The notes under the pieces are model-generated. The model saw only the letters and a list, made by a program, of their open reading frames with translations, did not search any database and had not been told where the DNA came from. Both the position numbers and the translations under genes were made by a program. Below are positions 51,593 through 59,546 of a DNA stretch of 64,000 nucleotides, piece after piece; position 1 is the stretch's first letter; each line of letters starts with the position of its first letter. The stretch lies in contig NZ_FMHY01000002.1 of assembly GCF_900090225.1 (NCBI RefSeq), positions 62,001-126,000 of the forward strand, given 5' to 3'. This DNA is from Micromonospora eburnea. GTDB lineage: Bacteria > Actinomycetota > Actinomycetes > Mycobacteriales > Micromonosporaceae.

Positions 51593-52474
51593 CTATCTGG
51601 GGCTCTCGTCGGGCTCTTTGGTAACCGGAGTGGGCAGTGATCTGATGGCTAGTCGGCGCTGCCCGCTCCGTACCTTCGTGTAGATCTGGGTCGAGCTGAC
51701 GGACTGATGTCGCATCGACTCCTGGACCTCCCGCATGCTGTTCCCGGCGTCCAGCAGCGCCGTACCGAACCAGTGCCGGAACCGGTGCATGTGTACCCCG
51801 GGCATCTCGATGCGGCGGAAGTGCGCCGCCTGGTGCTGCGACAGCCACCGGCCCGTGATGGTCTGCCCGGACGGGCCGCGCACGAGCCGGCCGGGCGGCC
51901 GGTCCCGTACGTGCGCCCAGATGACCGGGTGCGTGTACACGGCCTCGGGGTCGCCGCCCTTGCCCACCAGGCGAATGATTTCCTCGGTCACGTCGGCCCG
52001 GTCGAGTCGGGCGATCTCGCTGACCCGTAGGCCGGCGTGAGCGGCGAGCAGGATCGCCGTGTGCCACGGGTCGGCCGACCGCGCGAGGGCCTGGACGAGT
52101 TCGTCGTCCGTGACCGGGTTCGGCAGGCACTTCGGGTTGCGGGGCTTGGCCATGTCCGCTGTCGGGTCGCCGTCGAGGTGCCCGGCCGCCGACGCCCACC
52201 GGTAGAAGCCGCGGATGTGCATCGCGTACGTGGCCCTGGTCCACCTCGACCAGGCGGGGTTGCCGCCGAGCCAGGCGTCCAGTTCGTCGGTGGCCGCGTA
52301 CGCGAGTCCGTACGGCAGTTCGTGATGGAGACGGCGCAGCAGATCTGCGCGCGCCTCGACCGTCCTTCCGCTCTTGGCACTGGCGCGTAGGTGCGCCAGA
52401 TGCAGATCGATCAAGTAGCTCATTGCTTGAGGATCGTTGCTATCTGAAGCAATTTGCAAGGTGGTAAATCCCAT
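51593..52474 (-). CDS. int: Tyrosine recombinase integrase
   Basis: 293 residues from ATG 52474 (GTG 52480 also in frame; GTGGGGTGA upstream). The N-terminal SAM-like core-binding domain spans about 20-105. Catalytic residues: Arg150 in HAGLRVSEI, Lys near 172 in GKGG, His-x-x-Arg at 230-233 (HMHRFRH), His near 256 and Tyr265 in TQIYTK. It should integrate the element at the TACTGGCGAGTAG site. Converges with the lysis genes; three small genes lie upstream. Confidence 0.95.
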   Translation of the reverse strand: MGFTTLQIASDSNDPQAMSYLIDLHLAHLRASAKSGRTVEARADLLRRLHHELPYGLAYAATDELDAWLGGNPAWSRWTRATYAMHIRGFYRWASAAGHLDGDPTADMAKPRNPKCLPNPVTDDELVQALARSADPWHTAILLAAHAGLRVSEIARLDRADVTEEIIRLVGKGGDPEAVYTHPVIWAHVRDRPPGRLVRGPSGQTITGRWLSQHQAAHFRRIEMPGVHMHRFRHWFGTALLDAGNSMREVQESMRHQSVSSTQIYTKVRSGQRRLAIRSLPTPVTKEPDESPR

Positions 52475-52546
52475 GGTCACCCCACGTATATGAAACCAGC
52501 GAGATTGATTCGAACGTTTGTGCGAAGAGTGATGTGCCGTCCAGGG

Positions 52547-52786
52547 CTATGGGACGGACTGGTCACATGTTGGACGCGCCGCGCACGCCTCCAACACGTC
52601 CGCCAGGTGGTTGACCTCCCACTGGCGTTCTTCCGCCTCGGTCGCGGGCCGGATGTGCTGGACCCGGTGCGCCGGCGCGGGCGTCGACGGCTGGGTGACA
52701 CCGGCGACGATCAGCGCCCCGCCGATGCACACCGTGATGACCAGCTGGAGCACGGCGGCCGCCGTCTCCGCGCGCCGGCCCATCAC
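52547..52786 (-). CDS. Small membrane protein upstream of integrase
   Basis: 79 residues from GTG 52786 inside the stop codon of the next gene (GTGA). An N-terminal helix (AAVLQLVITVCIGGALIVAGV) is followed by a soluble Glu/His-rich part ending CAARPTCDQSVP. Third in a chain of three overlapping genes; unknown function. Confidence 0.6.
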   Translation of the reverse strand: MMGRRAETAAAVLQLVITVCIGGALIVAGVTQPSTPAPAHRVQHIRPATEAEERQWEVNHLADVLEACAARPTCDQSVP

Positions 52787-53001
52787 CGGACACCCCGGCC
52801 GGCCGCGCGATCTCGTTTGTCTTTCAGCAGCGCGCGCACTACCGCCTGAATGTCCGCCCCGGGCATGTTGATTAGCTCCAGGACGCTTTCCAGCGAGTCG
52901 ATCCCGCCGTGCAGTAGGCCGAGTTCGTACCGGTCGATCGGCGGCGTGGCCGCGGTCGTCGTGGTGTCGGTCCACCGGCCTTCCGACATCATGCCCATCA
53001 C
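52783..53001 (-). CDS. Small prophage protein, middle of three
   Basis: 72 residues from GTG 53001, again overlapping the stop of the upstream gene. Helical second half (GGIDSLESVLELINMPGADIQAVVRALLKDKRDRAA). No known motif; the tight overlaps indicate co-translation with both neighbours. Confidence 0.6.
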   Translation of the reverse strand: MMGMMSEGRWTDTTTTAATPPIDRYELGLLHGGIDSLESVLELINMPGADIQAVVRALLKDKRDRAAGRGVR

Positions 53002-53249
53002 CGGATCGCCTCGGCATAGAGGGCGTCGAGCAGCCGCCGCAACGCCGCCGTCTGCCGCCGTGCGGCGCGAAATGCCCGGTCGGACTTATCCCGGTCGTCC
53101 CCCAGGTGCCGCGCGTTGTCGTAGTTCGAGGCGGCGAGCCGCATCGCCATCTTCTCCGCCGAGGACCGAAGGGCGTTGAGCCGTTCTTGCCGCGCATACT
53201 TCCGGTCGATCGCCCGCCAGCGTCGTTCCTTGGCCGTGAGTGTGCTCAT
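52998..53249 (-). CDS. Small basic coiled-coil-like protein, first of three
   Basis: 83 residues. Arg/Lys-rich and almost wholly helical (KERRWRAIDRKYARQERLNALRSSAEKMAMRLAASN), no membrane segment. First of the three overlapping minus-strand genes near the right end. Could bind nucleic acid; not recognised. Confidence 0.6.
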   Translation of the reverse strand: MSTLTAKERRWRAIDRKYARQERLNALRSSAEKMAMRLAASNYDNARHLGDDRDKSDRAFRAARRQTAALRRLLDALYAEAIR

Positions 53250-53373
53250 GCCGCCACCGCCGTCCGCGGCCTGGTGCTGCCGGACGGGCGTCGCGGCTGG
53301 GTGCGCCGCACGGGCCTGCGGCTGGACGGCGCGGCCGGGTCAACAGCGGCGACGAGGCGTGCCGGCTGGAAAT

Positions 53374-53386
53374 ACTGGCGAGTAGG
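53374..53386. other. attR core
   Basis: TACTGGCGAGTAG, identical to 35691-35703 but preceded by A here. A -10-like TAGGGT (53384-53389) for the thiolase gene starts inside the core, and the thiolase GTG is 31 bases further on. Confidence 0.8.
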
Positions 53387-53416
53387 GTACGGGCAACAGC
53401 TTCGAGGAGGCCGATC

Positions 53417-54709
53417 GTGCAGACTGTCCGGCGGGTCGCGGTCATCGGCGGCAACCGCATCCCCTTCGCCCGGTCCAACTCCCACTACGCGCGGGCGTCC
53501 AACGCCGACCTGCTCGGCGCGGCGCTCGACGGCCTGGTCGCCCGGTTCGGCCTGGCCGGGCAGCGGATCGGCGAGGTGGTCGCCGGCGCGGTACTCAAGC
53601 ACTCCCGGGACTTCAACCTCGCCCGCGAGGTGGTGCTCGGCTCGAAGCTCGACCCGCACACCCCGGCGTACGACATCCAGCAGGCCTGCGGCACCGGGCT
53701 CGAAGCCACCATCCTGGTCGCCAACAAGATCGCCCTCGGGCAGCTCGACGTCGGCATCGCCGGTGGCGTCGACACCACCTCGGACGCGCCACTGGCCCTC
53801 AACGAGGACCTGCGCCGTACGCTGCTCCAGCTCAACTCCGCCCGGACCGTCGGCGAGCGGCTGAGAATCGCCGCGCGGCTGCGCCCGCACCAGCCGTTCA
53901 AGCCGGAGATCCCGCGCAACGCGGAACCGCGTACCGGGCTGTCCATGGGGGAGCACGCGGCGCGGACGGCGCTGCGCTGGCACATCGACCGGCAGGCCCA
54001 GGACGAACTGGCGCTCCGCTCGCACCAGCGGCTCGCCGCCGCGTACGAGAAGGGGTTCTTCGACGACCTGATGACCCCCTACCTGGGGCTGACCCGGGAC
54101 CAGAACCTCCGCCCGGACACCAGCCTGGAGAAGCTCGGCTCGCTCAGGCCGGTCTTCGGCACCAGCGGGCCGGACGCCGAGCAGGCCACCATGACCGCCG
54201 GCAACTCCTCCCCGCTCACCGACGGCGCGTCGACGGTGCTGCTGGCCAGCGAGGAGTGGGCGCGGGAGCACCACCTGCCGGTGCTGGCCCGGTTCTCCTG
54301 GTCGGAGACGGCCGCGGTCGACTTCGTGCACGGCGACGAGGGGCTGCTGATGGCCCCCGCATACGCGGTGCCCCGGATGCTGGCCCGGGCCGGCCTGACC
54401 CTGCGGGACTTCGACTTCTACGAGATCCACGAGGCGTTCGCCTCGCAGGTGCTCGCCACCCTGGCCGCCTGGGAGTCGCCGGAGTTCTGCCAGGAGCGGC
54501 TGGGCCTGGACGCGCCGCTCGGGCCGATCGACCGGGACCGGCTCAACGTCAACGGCTCCTCGCTGGCCGCCGGGCACCCCTTCGCGGCCACCGGCGGCCG
54601 GATCGTGGCCACCCTGGCCAAGCTCCTCGCCGAGCGGGGGAGCGGGCGCGGCCTGATCTCCATCTGCGCCGCCGGCGGTCAGGGCGTGACCGCGATCCTG
54701 GAGCGCTGA
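53417..54709 (+). CDS. fadA: Acetyl-CoA C-acyltransferase (thiolase, FadA2-like)
   Basis: 430 residues from GTG 53417 with GAGGAGG upstream; the frame extends further up into prophage DNA without sense. Catalytic Cys near 90 in QQACGTGLEA, His in GHPFAATGGRIV near 385 and the second Cys in CAAGGQGV near 420 are in place. It cleaves or forms 3-ketoacyl-CoA. In other actinobacteria the divergent neighbour is fabG4, here 17.7 kb away because of the prophage. Short loops around NSHYARASNADL fit the FadI/FadA2 group. Confidence 0.93.
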   Translation: MQTVRRVAVIGGNRIPFARSNSHYARASNADLLGAALDGLVARFGLAGQRIGEVVAGAVLKHSRDFNLAREVVLGSKLDPHTPAYDIQQACGTGLEATILVANKIALGQLDVGIAGGVDTTSDAPLALNEDLRRTLLQLNSARTVGERLRIAARLRPHQPFKPEIPRNAEPRTGLSMGEHAARTALRWHIDRQAQDELALRSHQRLAAAYEKGFFDDLMTPYLGLTRDQNLRPDTSLEKLGSLRPVFGTSGPDAEQATMTAGNSSPLTDGASTVLLASEEWAREHHLPVLARFSWSETAAVDFVHGDEGLLMAPAYAVPRMLARAGLTLRDFDFYEIHEAFASQVLATLAAWESPEFCQERLGLDAPLGPIDRDRLNVNGSSLAAGHPFAATGGRIVATLAKLLAERGSGRGLISICAAGGQGVTAILER

Positions 54710-54757
54710 GCCGGCGGGGCGCTGTCTGCCTTCTCGCAGATCCGGCAGGTGCGCCCC

Positions 54758-55016
54758 ACCGGGGCAGCCTCCAGGTCCACCACGACGCGCGGGTGGTCCT
54801 GCTGTCCCAGGAGGTTCCCGTCTGGCACCCGGAGCACACCGCCTACCGGGCCTATCAGGCGCACGTGGACCGGCTCCAGTCCCGTGGCCTGAAGGGCATG
54901 CGCCCTCGCTCAGCGGGCTGGGCCTGCTGGACGCGACCACGCTGCGCACCCCGGTGGGACGTATGTCCCAGGGCCAGCAGCGGCGCCTGGAGCTGGCTGG
55001 GCCGAAGCGGGAGTGA
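54758..55016 (+). pseudogene. Frameshifted remnant of an ABC-F ATPase gene
   Basis: First frame: RGSLQVHHDARVVLLSQEVP, then VWHPEHTAYRAYQAHVDRLQSRG, as in the stretch after the P-loop of ABC-F proteins. Near 54900 the homology jumps to another frame: LSGLGLLDATTLRTPVGRMS, then QGQQRRLELAGPKRE, the ABC signature (SQGQQRRLELA), ending at 55014-55016. The P-loop, the rest of the first domain and the whole second domain are missing. ABC-F proteins protect ribosomes from antibiotics or adjust translation; this one is dead. Confidence 0.75.
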
Positions 55017-55205
55017 GCGCTCCCGCCCCAGGTGCCACCTGTCCGGCTCCCGGACACGCGGCGGCCCGGTCGGCCTCCACCGACCGGGCCCGCAGCCGGG
55101 CTGTTGGGCGCGGCGCAGGGTGGTCCGGGTGTCACGTGTGCCGGGCAACCCCCGACCGGTATTCGTCCGTCCCATGGGCATGAGGCGAACGAGGGATTCC
55201 GGACC

Positions 55206-55724
55206 GTGAATCGGGCCGACGAGGACGAGTACCAGCAGTTCGTGGTCGCCCGGCTGGAGGCGTTGCGCCGCACGGCTTACCTGCTCTGCCGCGACTGGCA
55301 CACGGCCGACGATCTGGTCTCCATCACCATCGGCAAGCTCTACCGCCACTGGCGGCGGGTCCGCGCGGCAGAGAACGTCGATGCGTACGTGCGGGGGATG
55401 CTGACCAACGCCTGGTTGGACGAGCAGCGCCGGCCCTGGCGGCGTGAGCGGGCCACCGACGAGGTGCCGGAGCAGATCGACTTGGCGTTGCCGCAGGCGG
55501 CCCTGGCCGACCGGCAGGCGCTGCTCGACCTGCTGGGTCAGTTGCCGGCGCGGCGGCGGGCGGTGATCGTCTTGCGCTTCTACTGCGACCTGTCCGTGGA
55601 GGAGACCGCCGAGGCGTTGGGGATCAGCCCCGGCACCGTGAAGAGCCAGGCGGCCCGCGGCCTCGACACGCTCCGCGTCCTCGGCACCAACGCGTCGGGC
55701 CGACCCATGGAGGAGTGGGCATGA
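55206..55724 (+). CDS. SigE-family ECF sigma factor
   Basis: 172 residues from GTG 55206. Region 2: LEALRRTAYLLCRDWHTADDLVSITIGKLYRHWRRV (about 15-52); region 4: LGQLPARRRAVIVLRFYCDLSVEETAEALGISPGTVKSQAARGL (about 105-150). Its stop overlaps the ATG of a membrane protein gene (ATGA, 55721). A GGCAACC near 55142 and CGTCC near 55165 upstream resemble ECF promoter elements and may mean autoregulation. It is the second such sigma/membrane-protein pair in the window. Confidence 0.9.
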   Translation: MNRADEDEYQQFVVARLEALRRTAYLLCRDWHTADDLVSITIGKLYRHWRRVRAAENVDAYVRGMLTNAWLDEQRRPWRRERATDEVPEQIDLALPQAALADRQALLDLLGQLPARRRAVIVLRFYCDLSVEETAEALGISPGTVKSQAARGLDTLRVLGTNASGRPMEEWA

Positions 55725-57046
55725 GCTACCGGCAGCTTCTGGACGAGGCGATCGGCGACCCGCCGGCCTCGGCCATCGACATTGAGCAGGTGATCGGGCG
55801 GCAGCGACGCAAGCGCAGGTTGCGCCGCTGGGGGGTCTGTGGTGGCGCGGCGGTGGCGGTGCTGGGCGTGGCCGCCACGGTAGCCCTCGTACTGCCGCCG
55901 GCCGGACGGCTGCCAGCCCCCGCAGGGCCTCCCCGGATCACCACCGTGGCGGGCACCCCGGAGGACGTCGCGCGCCTGGACGCCGCGGTCGCCGCAGCGG
56001 TGACCCACCAGGCGCCCAAGGTGAAGTGGAAGGACGAAATCTCCCCCGGCCGGCCACGGTGGCATCACGGCGGGGAGTCCGGCACCGAGCTGCCGAACAC
56101 CATCGACCACTACTTCGCGCAGGGGGGGATCGCGGTCGACGGGAACGAGGCGCACCTCATGGTGCAGATCGAACGGTTCGCGAGCCGGCGAACGCGGATG
56201 TGTCCCTACACGTCCCCGTCGTACACCTGTCAGGACAGTGTGGGACCGAACGGCGAGCGGATCGAGGTGCTGACCGGCGGCCGGACCGACCAGGGATCGG
56301 CCGGCTCGATCCGGACCAGCTCGCAGGACGTGCGGGTGGTCCGGCCGGGCGATCTGCTGGTGTCGGTGACCTTGATTAGTTGGTCGCACCTCTTCGACGG
56401 CGCGCTGCCGCTCACCGTCGAGCAGCAGACCGCGATCGCGCTCGATCCGGCCATCGCCCTGGCCCCGGTACCGCCAGGAGTGGCGGTGACCCTGCCGCCG
56501 GTGCCCTCGGAGGCGCCGTCCGCGCCGCCGTCGAGCCCTTCCCCACCCAGCGGCCGGTTCGACGCGGCGCAGCAGCAGCGCATCGACAACGCGGTGTTCG
56601 CGTCGCTGCGTAGGCAGGTGCCGGGGGTCAAGGCTGTACACGGTGCCGGCACGACCCCGGCCGACCTGGCCTCGGTCTGGACGGACGATGGTCGTGGGAA
56701 CACCGCCGACGAGTACTGGGGGAAGGGCCGGCTCCTGGTCGACAAGGCGACGGGGCTGTTCTCGGTGCAGATCTGGCGGACCGACCCGGGCTTCTACGGC
56801 GATCTGACCTGCGCGAAGCCGACCAAGGTCTACAAATGCACGGCGGGGGTCGGGCCGCACGGCGAGAAGTACCGCACCGTCACCAATACCGGCGGCTCGG
56901 CCGAGCGGGAGGTGAACGTCCGGCGCGCGGACGGCTCCTGGCTGTCGGTGACCCTCGCCGGCGACGGGGGCAAGTTCCCTCTGACCCCGGCGCAGCAGCA
57001 GGCCATCGCATTCGATCCGGCGATCGCTCTGGCACCGGTGAAGTAG
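55721..57046 (+). CDS. Single-helix membrane protein paired with sigma factor; duplicated exported domain
   Basis: 441 residues. Cytoplasmic N-terminus of about 45 residues ending in RRKRRLRRWG, one membrane helix (about 42-62), then an exported part made of two similar halves, each closing on QQTAIALDPAIALAPV or QQAIAFDPAIALAPV, joined by a Pro/Ser linker near 265. Two cysteine pairs (CPYTSPSYTC, CAKPTKVYKC) are matched between the halves and may be disulfides. Likely the membrane-bound partner (anti-sigma candidate) of the preceding gene; no known family. Confidence 0.75.
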   Translation: MSYRQLLDEAIGDPPASAIDIEQVIGRQRRKRRLRRWGVCGGAAVAVLGVAATVALVLPPAGRLPAPAGPPRITTVAGTPEDVARLDAAVAAAVTHQAPKVKWKDEISPGRPRWHHGGESGTELPNTIDHYFAQGGIAVDGNEAHLMVQIERFASRRTRMCPYTSPSYTCQDSVGPNGERIEVLTGGRTDQGSAGSIRTSSQDVRVVRPGDLLVSVTLISWSHLFDGALPLTVEQQTAIALDPAIALAPVPPGVAVTLPPVPSEAPSAPPSSPSPPSGRFDAAQQQRIDNAVFASLRRQVPGVKAVHGAGTTPADLASVWTDDGRGNTADEYWGKGRLLVDKATGLFSVQIWRTDPGFYGDLTCAKPTKVYKCTAGVGPHGEKYRTVTNTGGSAEREVNVRRADGSWLSVTLAGDGGKFPLTPAQQQAIAFDPAIALAPVK

Positions 57047-57138
57047 TGAGCAGACCGGGGCGGGCGGCGCACTGCCCGCCCCGGGGCCTCGTCGGCCCGG
57101 CACTGCCGATGGTGCCGCTCGCCGCTACGGGCGACCGG

Positions 57139-57879
57139 TCAGGCGGTGGCGCCGCCGTCGACGGCGATCGCCGCCCCGGTGATGTGCCGGCCACCCTCGC
57201 CCACCAGGTGGCTGACCGTCGCCGCCACGTCGTCCGGCGTCCCGTACCGGCCGAGGGCGATGTGTGACCGCTGCTTGTCCGAGGTGGCGCTGTCCGACCG
57301 GTTCATGTCGGTGTCGGTGGAACCGGGGAGGACCAGGTTGACGGTGATCCCGCGGGGGCCGAGTTCGCGGGCGAGGGCCCGGGTCAGGCCGTTGACCGCG
57401 GTCTTGGTCATGGCATAGACGCTGACGCCCGGGTCGGGGACCCGGTTGGCGAAGCTGCTGCCGATGTTGACGATCCGCCCGCCGTCGCCCATGTGCCGCA
57501 CCGCCGCCTGGGTCGCCAGGAACGCCCCGCGTACGTGCACGGCGATGGCCAGGTCGAGGTAGTCGAGGCTGACCTTGTCGATCGGCCCGGCCGAGAAGAC
57601 TCCCGCGTTGTTGACCAGGATGTCGAGCCGTCCCAGCTCGGCGACGGTCCGCTCGACCGCGTCGACCACGGCCGTACCGTCGGCGCTGTCGGCCCGGATC
57701 GCCAGGCCGCTGCGGCCGTACGACTCGATGTCGGCGACCACGGCCTTCGCGCTGTCCTCCGCCGAGCGGTAGGTGAACGCGACGTGGGCTCCGTCCTCGG
57801 CCAGCCGGCGTACGACGGCGGCACCGATCCCGCGGCTCCCGCCGGTGACAAGGGCAACCCTGCCGGTAAGTCTGGACAC
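57139..57879 (-). CDS. 3-oxoacyl-ACP reductase-like SDR
   Basis: 246 residues, standard classical SDR size. TGGSRGIGAAVVRRL (12-26), NNAGVFSAG near 90, Ser in NIGSSFANR near 138 and YAMTK near 155. It uses NADPH to reduce a keto group; the substrate is not clear. Single gene, converging with the sigma/membrane protein pair and divergent from purB. Confidence 0.9.
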   Translation of the reverse strand: MSRLTGRVALVTGGSRGIGAAVVRRLAEDGAHVAFTYRSAEDSAKAVVADIESYGRSGLAIRADSADGTAVVDAVERTVAELGRLDILVNNAGVFSAGPIDKVSLDYLDLAIAVHVRGAFLATQAAVRHMGDGGRIVNIGSSFANRVPDPGVSVYAMTKTAVNGLTRALARELGPRGITVNLVLPGSTDTDMNRSDSATSDKQRSHIALGRYGTPDDVAATVSHLVGEGGRHITGAAIAVDGGATA

Positions 57880-58022
57880 GCTTCCCCGATTCTGTCGGTC
57901 GACTTAGGAGCGTGGTCACCCTATCCGCCTAGCCGGGCCGACCGAGGGGTCCGTCCCCGCACCCACCGCGATGATCCGATGCCGGTGGGGCGGCGACCGG
58001 CGGGTACGGGAGAATACGGGGC

Positions 58023-59447
58023 GTGACGACGATCCCGAACGTGCTCGCCCACCGGTACGCCTCGCCCGAACTGGTCGCCCTCTGGTCACCCGAGGAGAAG
58101 GTACGGATGGAGCGGCGGCTCTGGCTCGCCGTGCTGAAGGCCCAGCGGGACCTCGGTGTGTCGGTGCCGGACGGGGTCGTCGAGGCGTACGAGCGGGTCG
58201 TTGACGACGTCGACCTGGCCTCGATCGCGGCGCGGGAGCGGGTCACCCGGCACGACGTGAAGGCGCGGATCGAGGAGTTCAGCGCGCTCGCCGGGCACGA
58301 GCACGTGCACAAGGGGATGACCTCCCGGGACCTCACCGAGAACGTCGAGCAGCTCCAGGTCCGCCGCTCGCTGGAGCTGATCCGGGACCGGGTGGTCGCC
58401 ACCCTGGTCCGGCTCGCCTGGCACGCCCACGAGTATTCCGGCCTGGTGATGACCGGCCGGTCGCACAACGTCGCGGCGCAGGCCACCACGCTGGGCAAGC
58501 GCTTCGCCTCGGCGGCCGAGGAGCTGCTGATCGCGTACGAGCGGCTGGAGGACCTGATCGACTGGTACCCCCTGCGCGGCATCAAGGGCCCGGTCGGCAC
58601 CGCCGCCGACCAGCTCGACCTGTTCGACGGCGACGCCGACAAGGTGGCCGAGCTGGAGCGCCGGGTCGCCGAGCACCTCGGGTTCAGCCGGGTGCTGGAC
58701 AGCGTCGGCCAGGTCTACCCGCGCTCGATCGACCTGGCGGTGCTCTCCGCGCTGGCCCAGGTGGCCGCCGCGCCGTCGTCGCTGGCCACCACGATCCGGC
58801 TGATGGTCGGCCAGGAGCTGGTCACGGAGGGCTTCAAGCCCGGCCAGGTGGGCTCCAGCGCGATGCCGCACAAGATGAACACCCGCTCGTCGGAGCGGGT
58901 GAACGGCTTCGCCGTGATCATCCGGGGCTACCTGTCGATGGTCGGCGAGCTGGCCGGCGACCAGTGGAACGAGGGGGACGTCTCCTGCTCGGTGGTCCGC
59001 CGGGTCGCCCTGCCGGACGCGTTCTTCGCCGCCGACGGGCTGTTCCAGACCTTCCTCACCGTGCTGGACGAGTTCGGCCCGTACCCGGCGGTGATCAACC
59101 GGGAGCTGGAGCGCTTCCTGCCGTTCCTGGCCACCACCAAGATCCTGGTGGCGGCGGTGCGGCGGGGGGTGGGCCGGGAGGTGGCGCACGAGGCGATCAA
59201 GGAGCACGCGGTCGCCGTGGCGCTGGCCATGCGGGAGCAGGGCGCGGCCGAGAACGACCTCTTCGACCGCCTCGCCGCGGACGCTCGCCTCGGCCTGACC
59301 CGCGCCGACATCGACGCCCTGGTCGCCGACCGCAACGCCTTCGTCGGCGCCGCCGGAGCCCAGGTCGATCGAGTGACGGCGCGCATCGCCAAAATCGCCG
59401 AAACCCACCCCCAAGCCGCCGCCTACTCCCCACCCCCCATCCTCTAA
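58023..59447 (+). CDS. purB: Adenylosuccinate lyase
   Basis: 474 residues from GTG 58023. The fumarase-superfamily signature GSSAMPHKMN is near 282; HVHKGMTSRDLTENV near 95 gives the catalytic His region and TGRSHNVAAQATTLGKRF near 145 the second. It splits SAICAR and adenylosuccinate, serving both purine synthesis and AMP formation with the purA product in this window. Single gene, ending at a hairpin repeat. Confidence 0.95.
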   Translation: MTTIPNVLAHRYASPELVALWSPEEKVRMERRLWLAVLKAQRDLGVSVPDGVVEAYERVVDDVDLASIAARERVTRHDVKARIEEFSALAGHEHVHKGMTSRDLTENVEQLQVRRSLELIRDRVVATLVRLAWHAHEYSGLVMTGRSHNVAAQATTLGKRFASAAEELLIAYERLEDLIDWYPLRGIKGPVGTAADQLDLFDGDADKVAELERRVAEHLGFSRVLDSVGQVYPRSIDLAVLSALAQVAAAPSSLATTIRLMVGQELVTEGFKPGQVGSSAMPHKMNTRSSERVNGFAVIIRGYLSMVGELAGDQWNEGDVSCSVVRRVALPDAFFAADGLFQTFLTVLDEFGPYPAVINRELERFLPFLATTKILVAAVRRGVGREVAHEAIKEHAVAVALAMREQGAAENDLFDRLAADARLGLTRADIDALVADRNAFVGAAGAQVDRVTARIAKIAETHPQAAAYSPPPIL

Positions 59448-59468
59448 CCCCACCCCACCCTTTCGCCG

Positions 59469-59528
59469 GTTGATCAAGAGGTTTGCGTCTGCGAGGAGAT
59501 CAACTCGGGCGCAAACCTCTTGATCAAC
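59469..59528. repeat. TTGATCAA hairpin repeat, copy 3
   Basis: Perfect 19-bp arms (59469-59487 and 59510-59528) starting GTTGATCAAGAGGTTTGCG, loop of 22 bases. Follows purB as copy 1 follows purA. Between converging genes, so it may act as a terminator. Confidence 0.85.
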
Positions 59529-59546
59529 TGGGTGTGGGGCCGGGGG

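Larger units (their letters stand above)
35691..53386. mobile_element. Compact siphovirus-type prophage, about 17.7 kb
   Basis: Bounded by the 13-bp direct repeat TACTGGCGAGTAG. Order from the left: repressor (minus), then on the plus strand putative excisionase, small early genes, two HNH proteins, small and large terminase, portal, ClpP-like protease, capsid, connector, tail terminator, tail tube, chaperones, HK97-gp10-like protein, short tape measure, distal tail protein, endolysin and holin-like gene; integrase and three small genes run on the minus strand at the right. No helicase, polymerase or primase gene is seen. Two head-to-tail reading-frame breaks raise the question of whether it is still active. 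Confidence 0.93.

Noticed and set aside
53250..53373. Possible coding at the right end between the small genes and attR
   Set aside because: Open frames exist on both strands but all are short, lack starts with ribosome sites, and show no motif.
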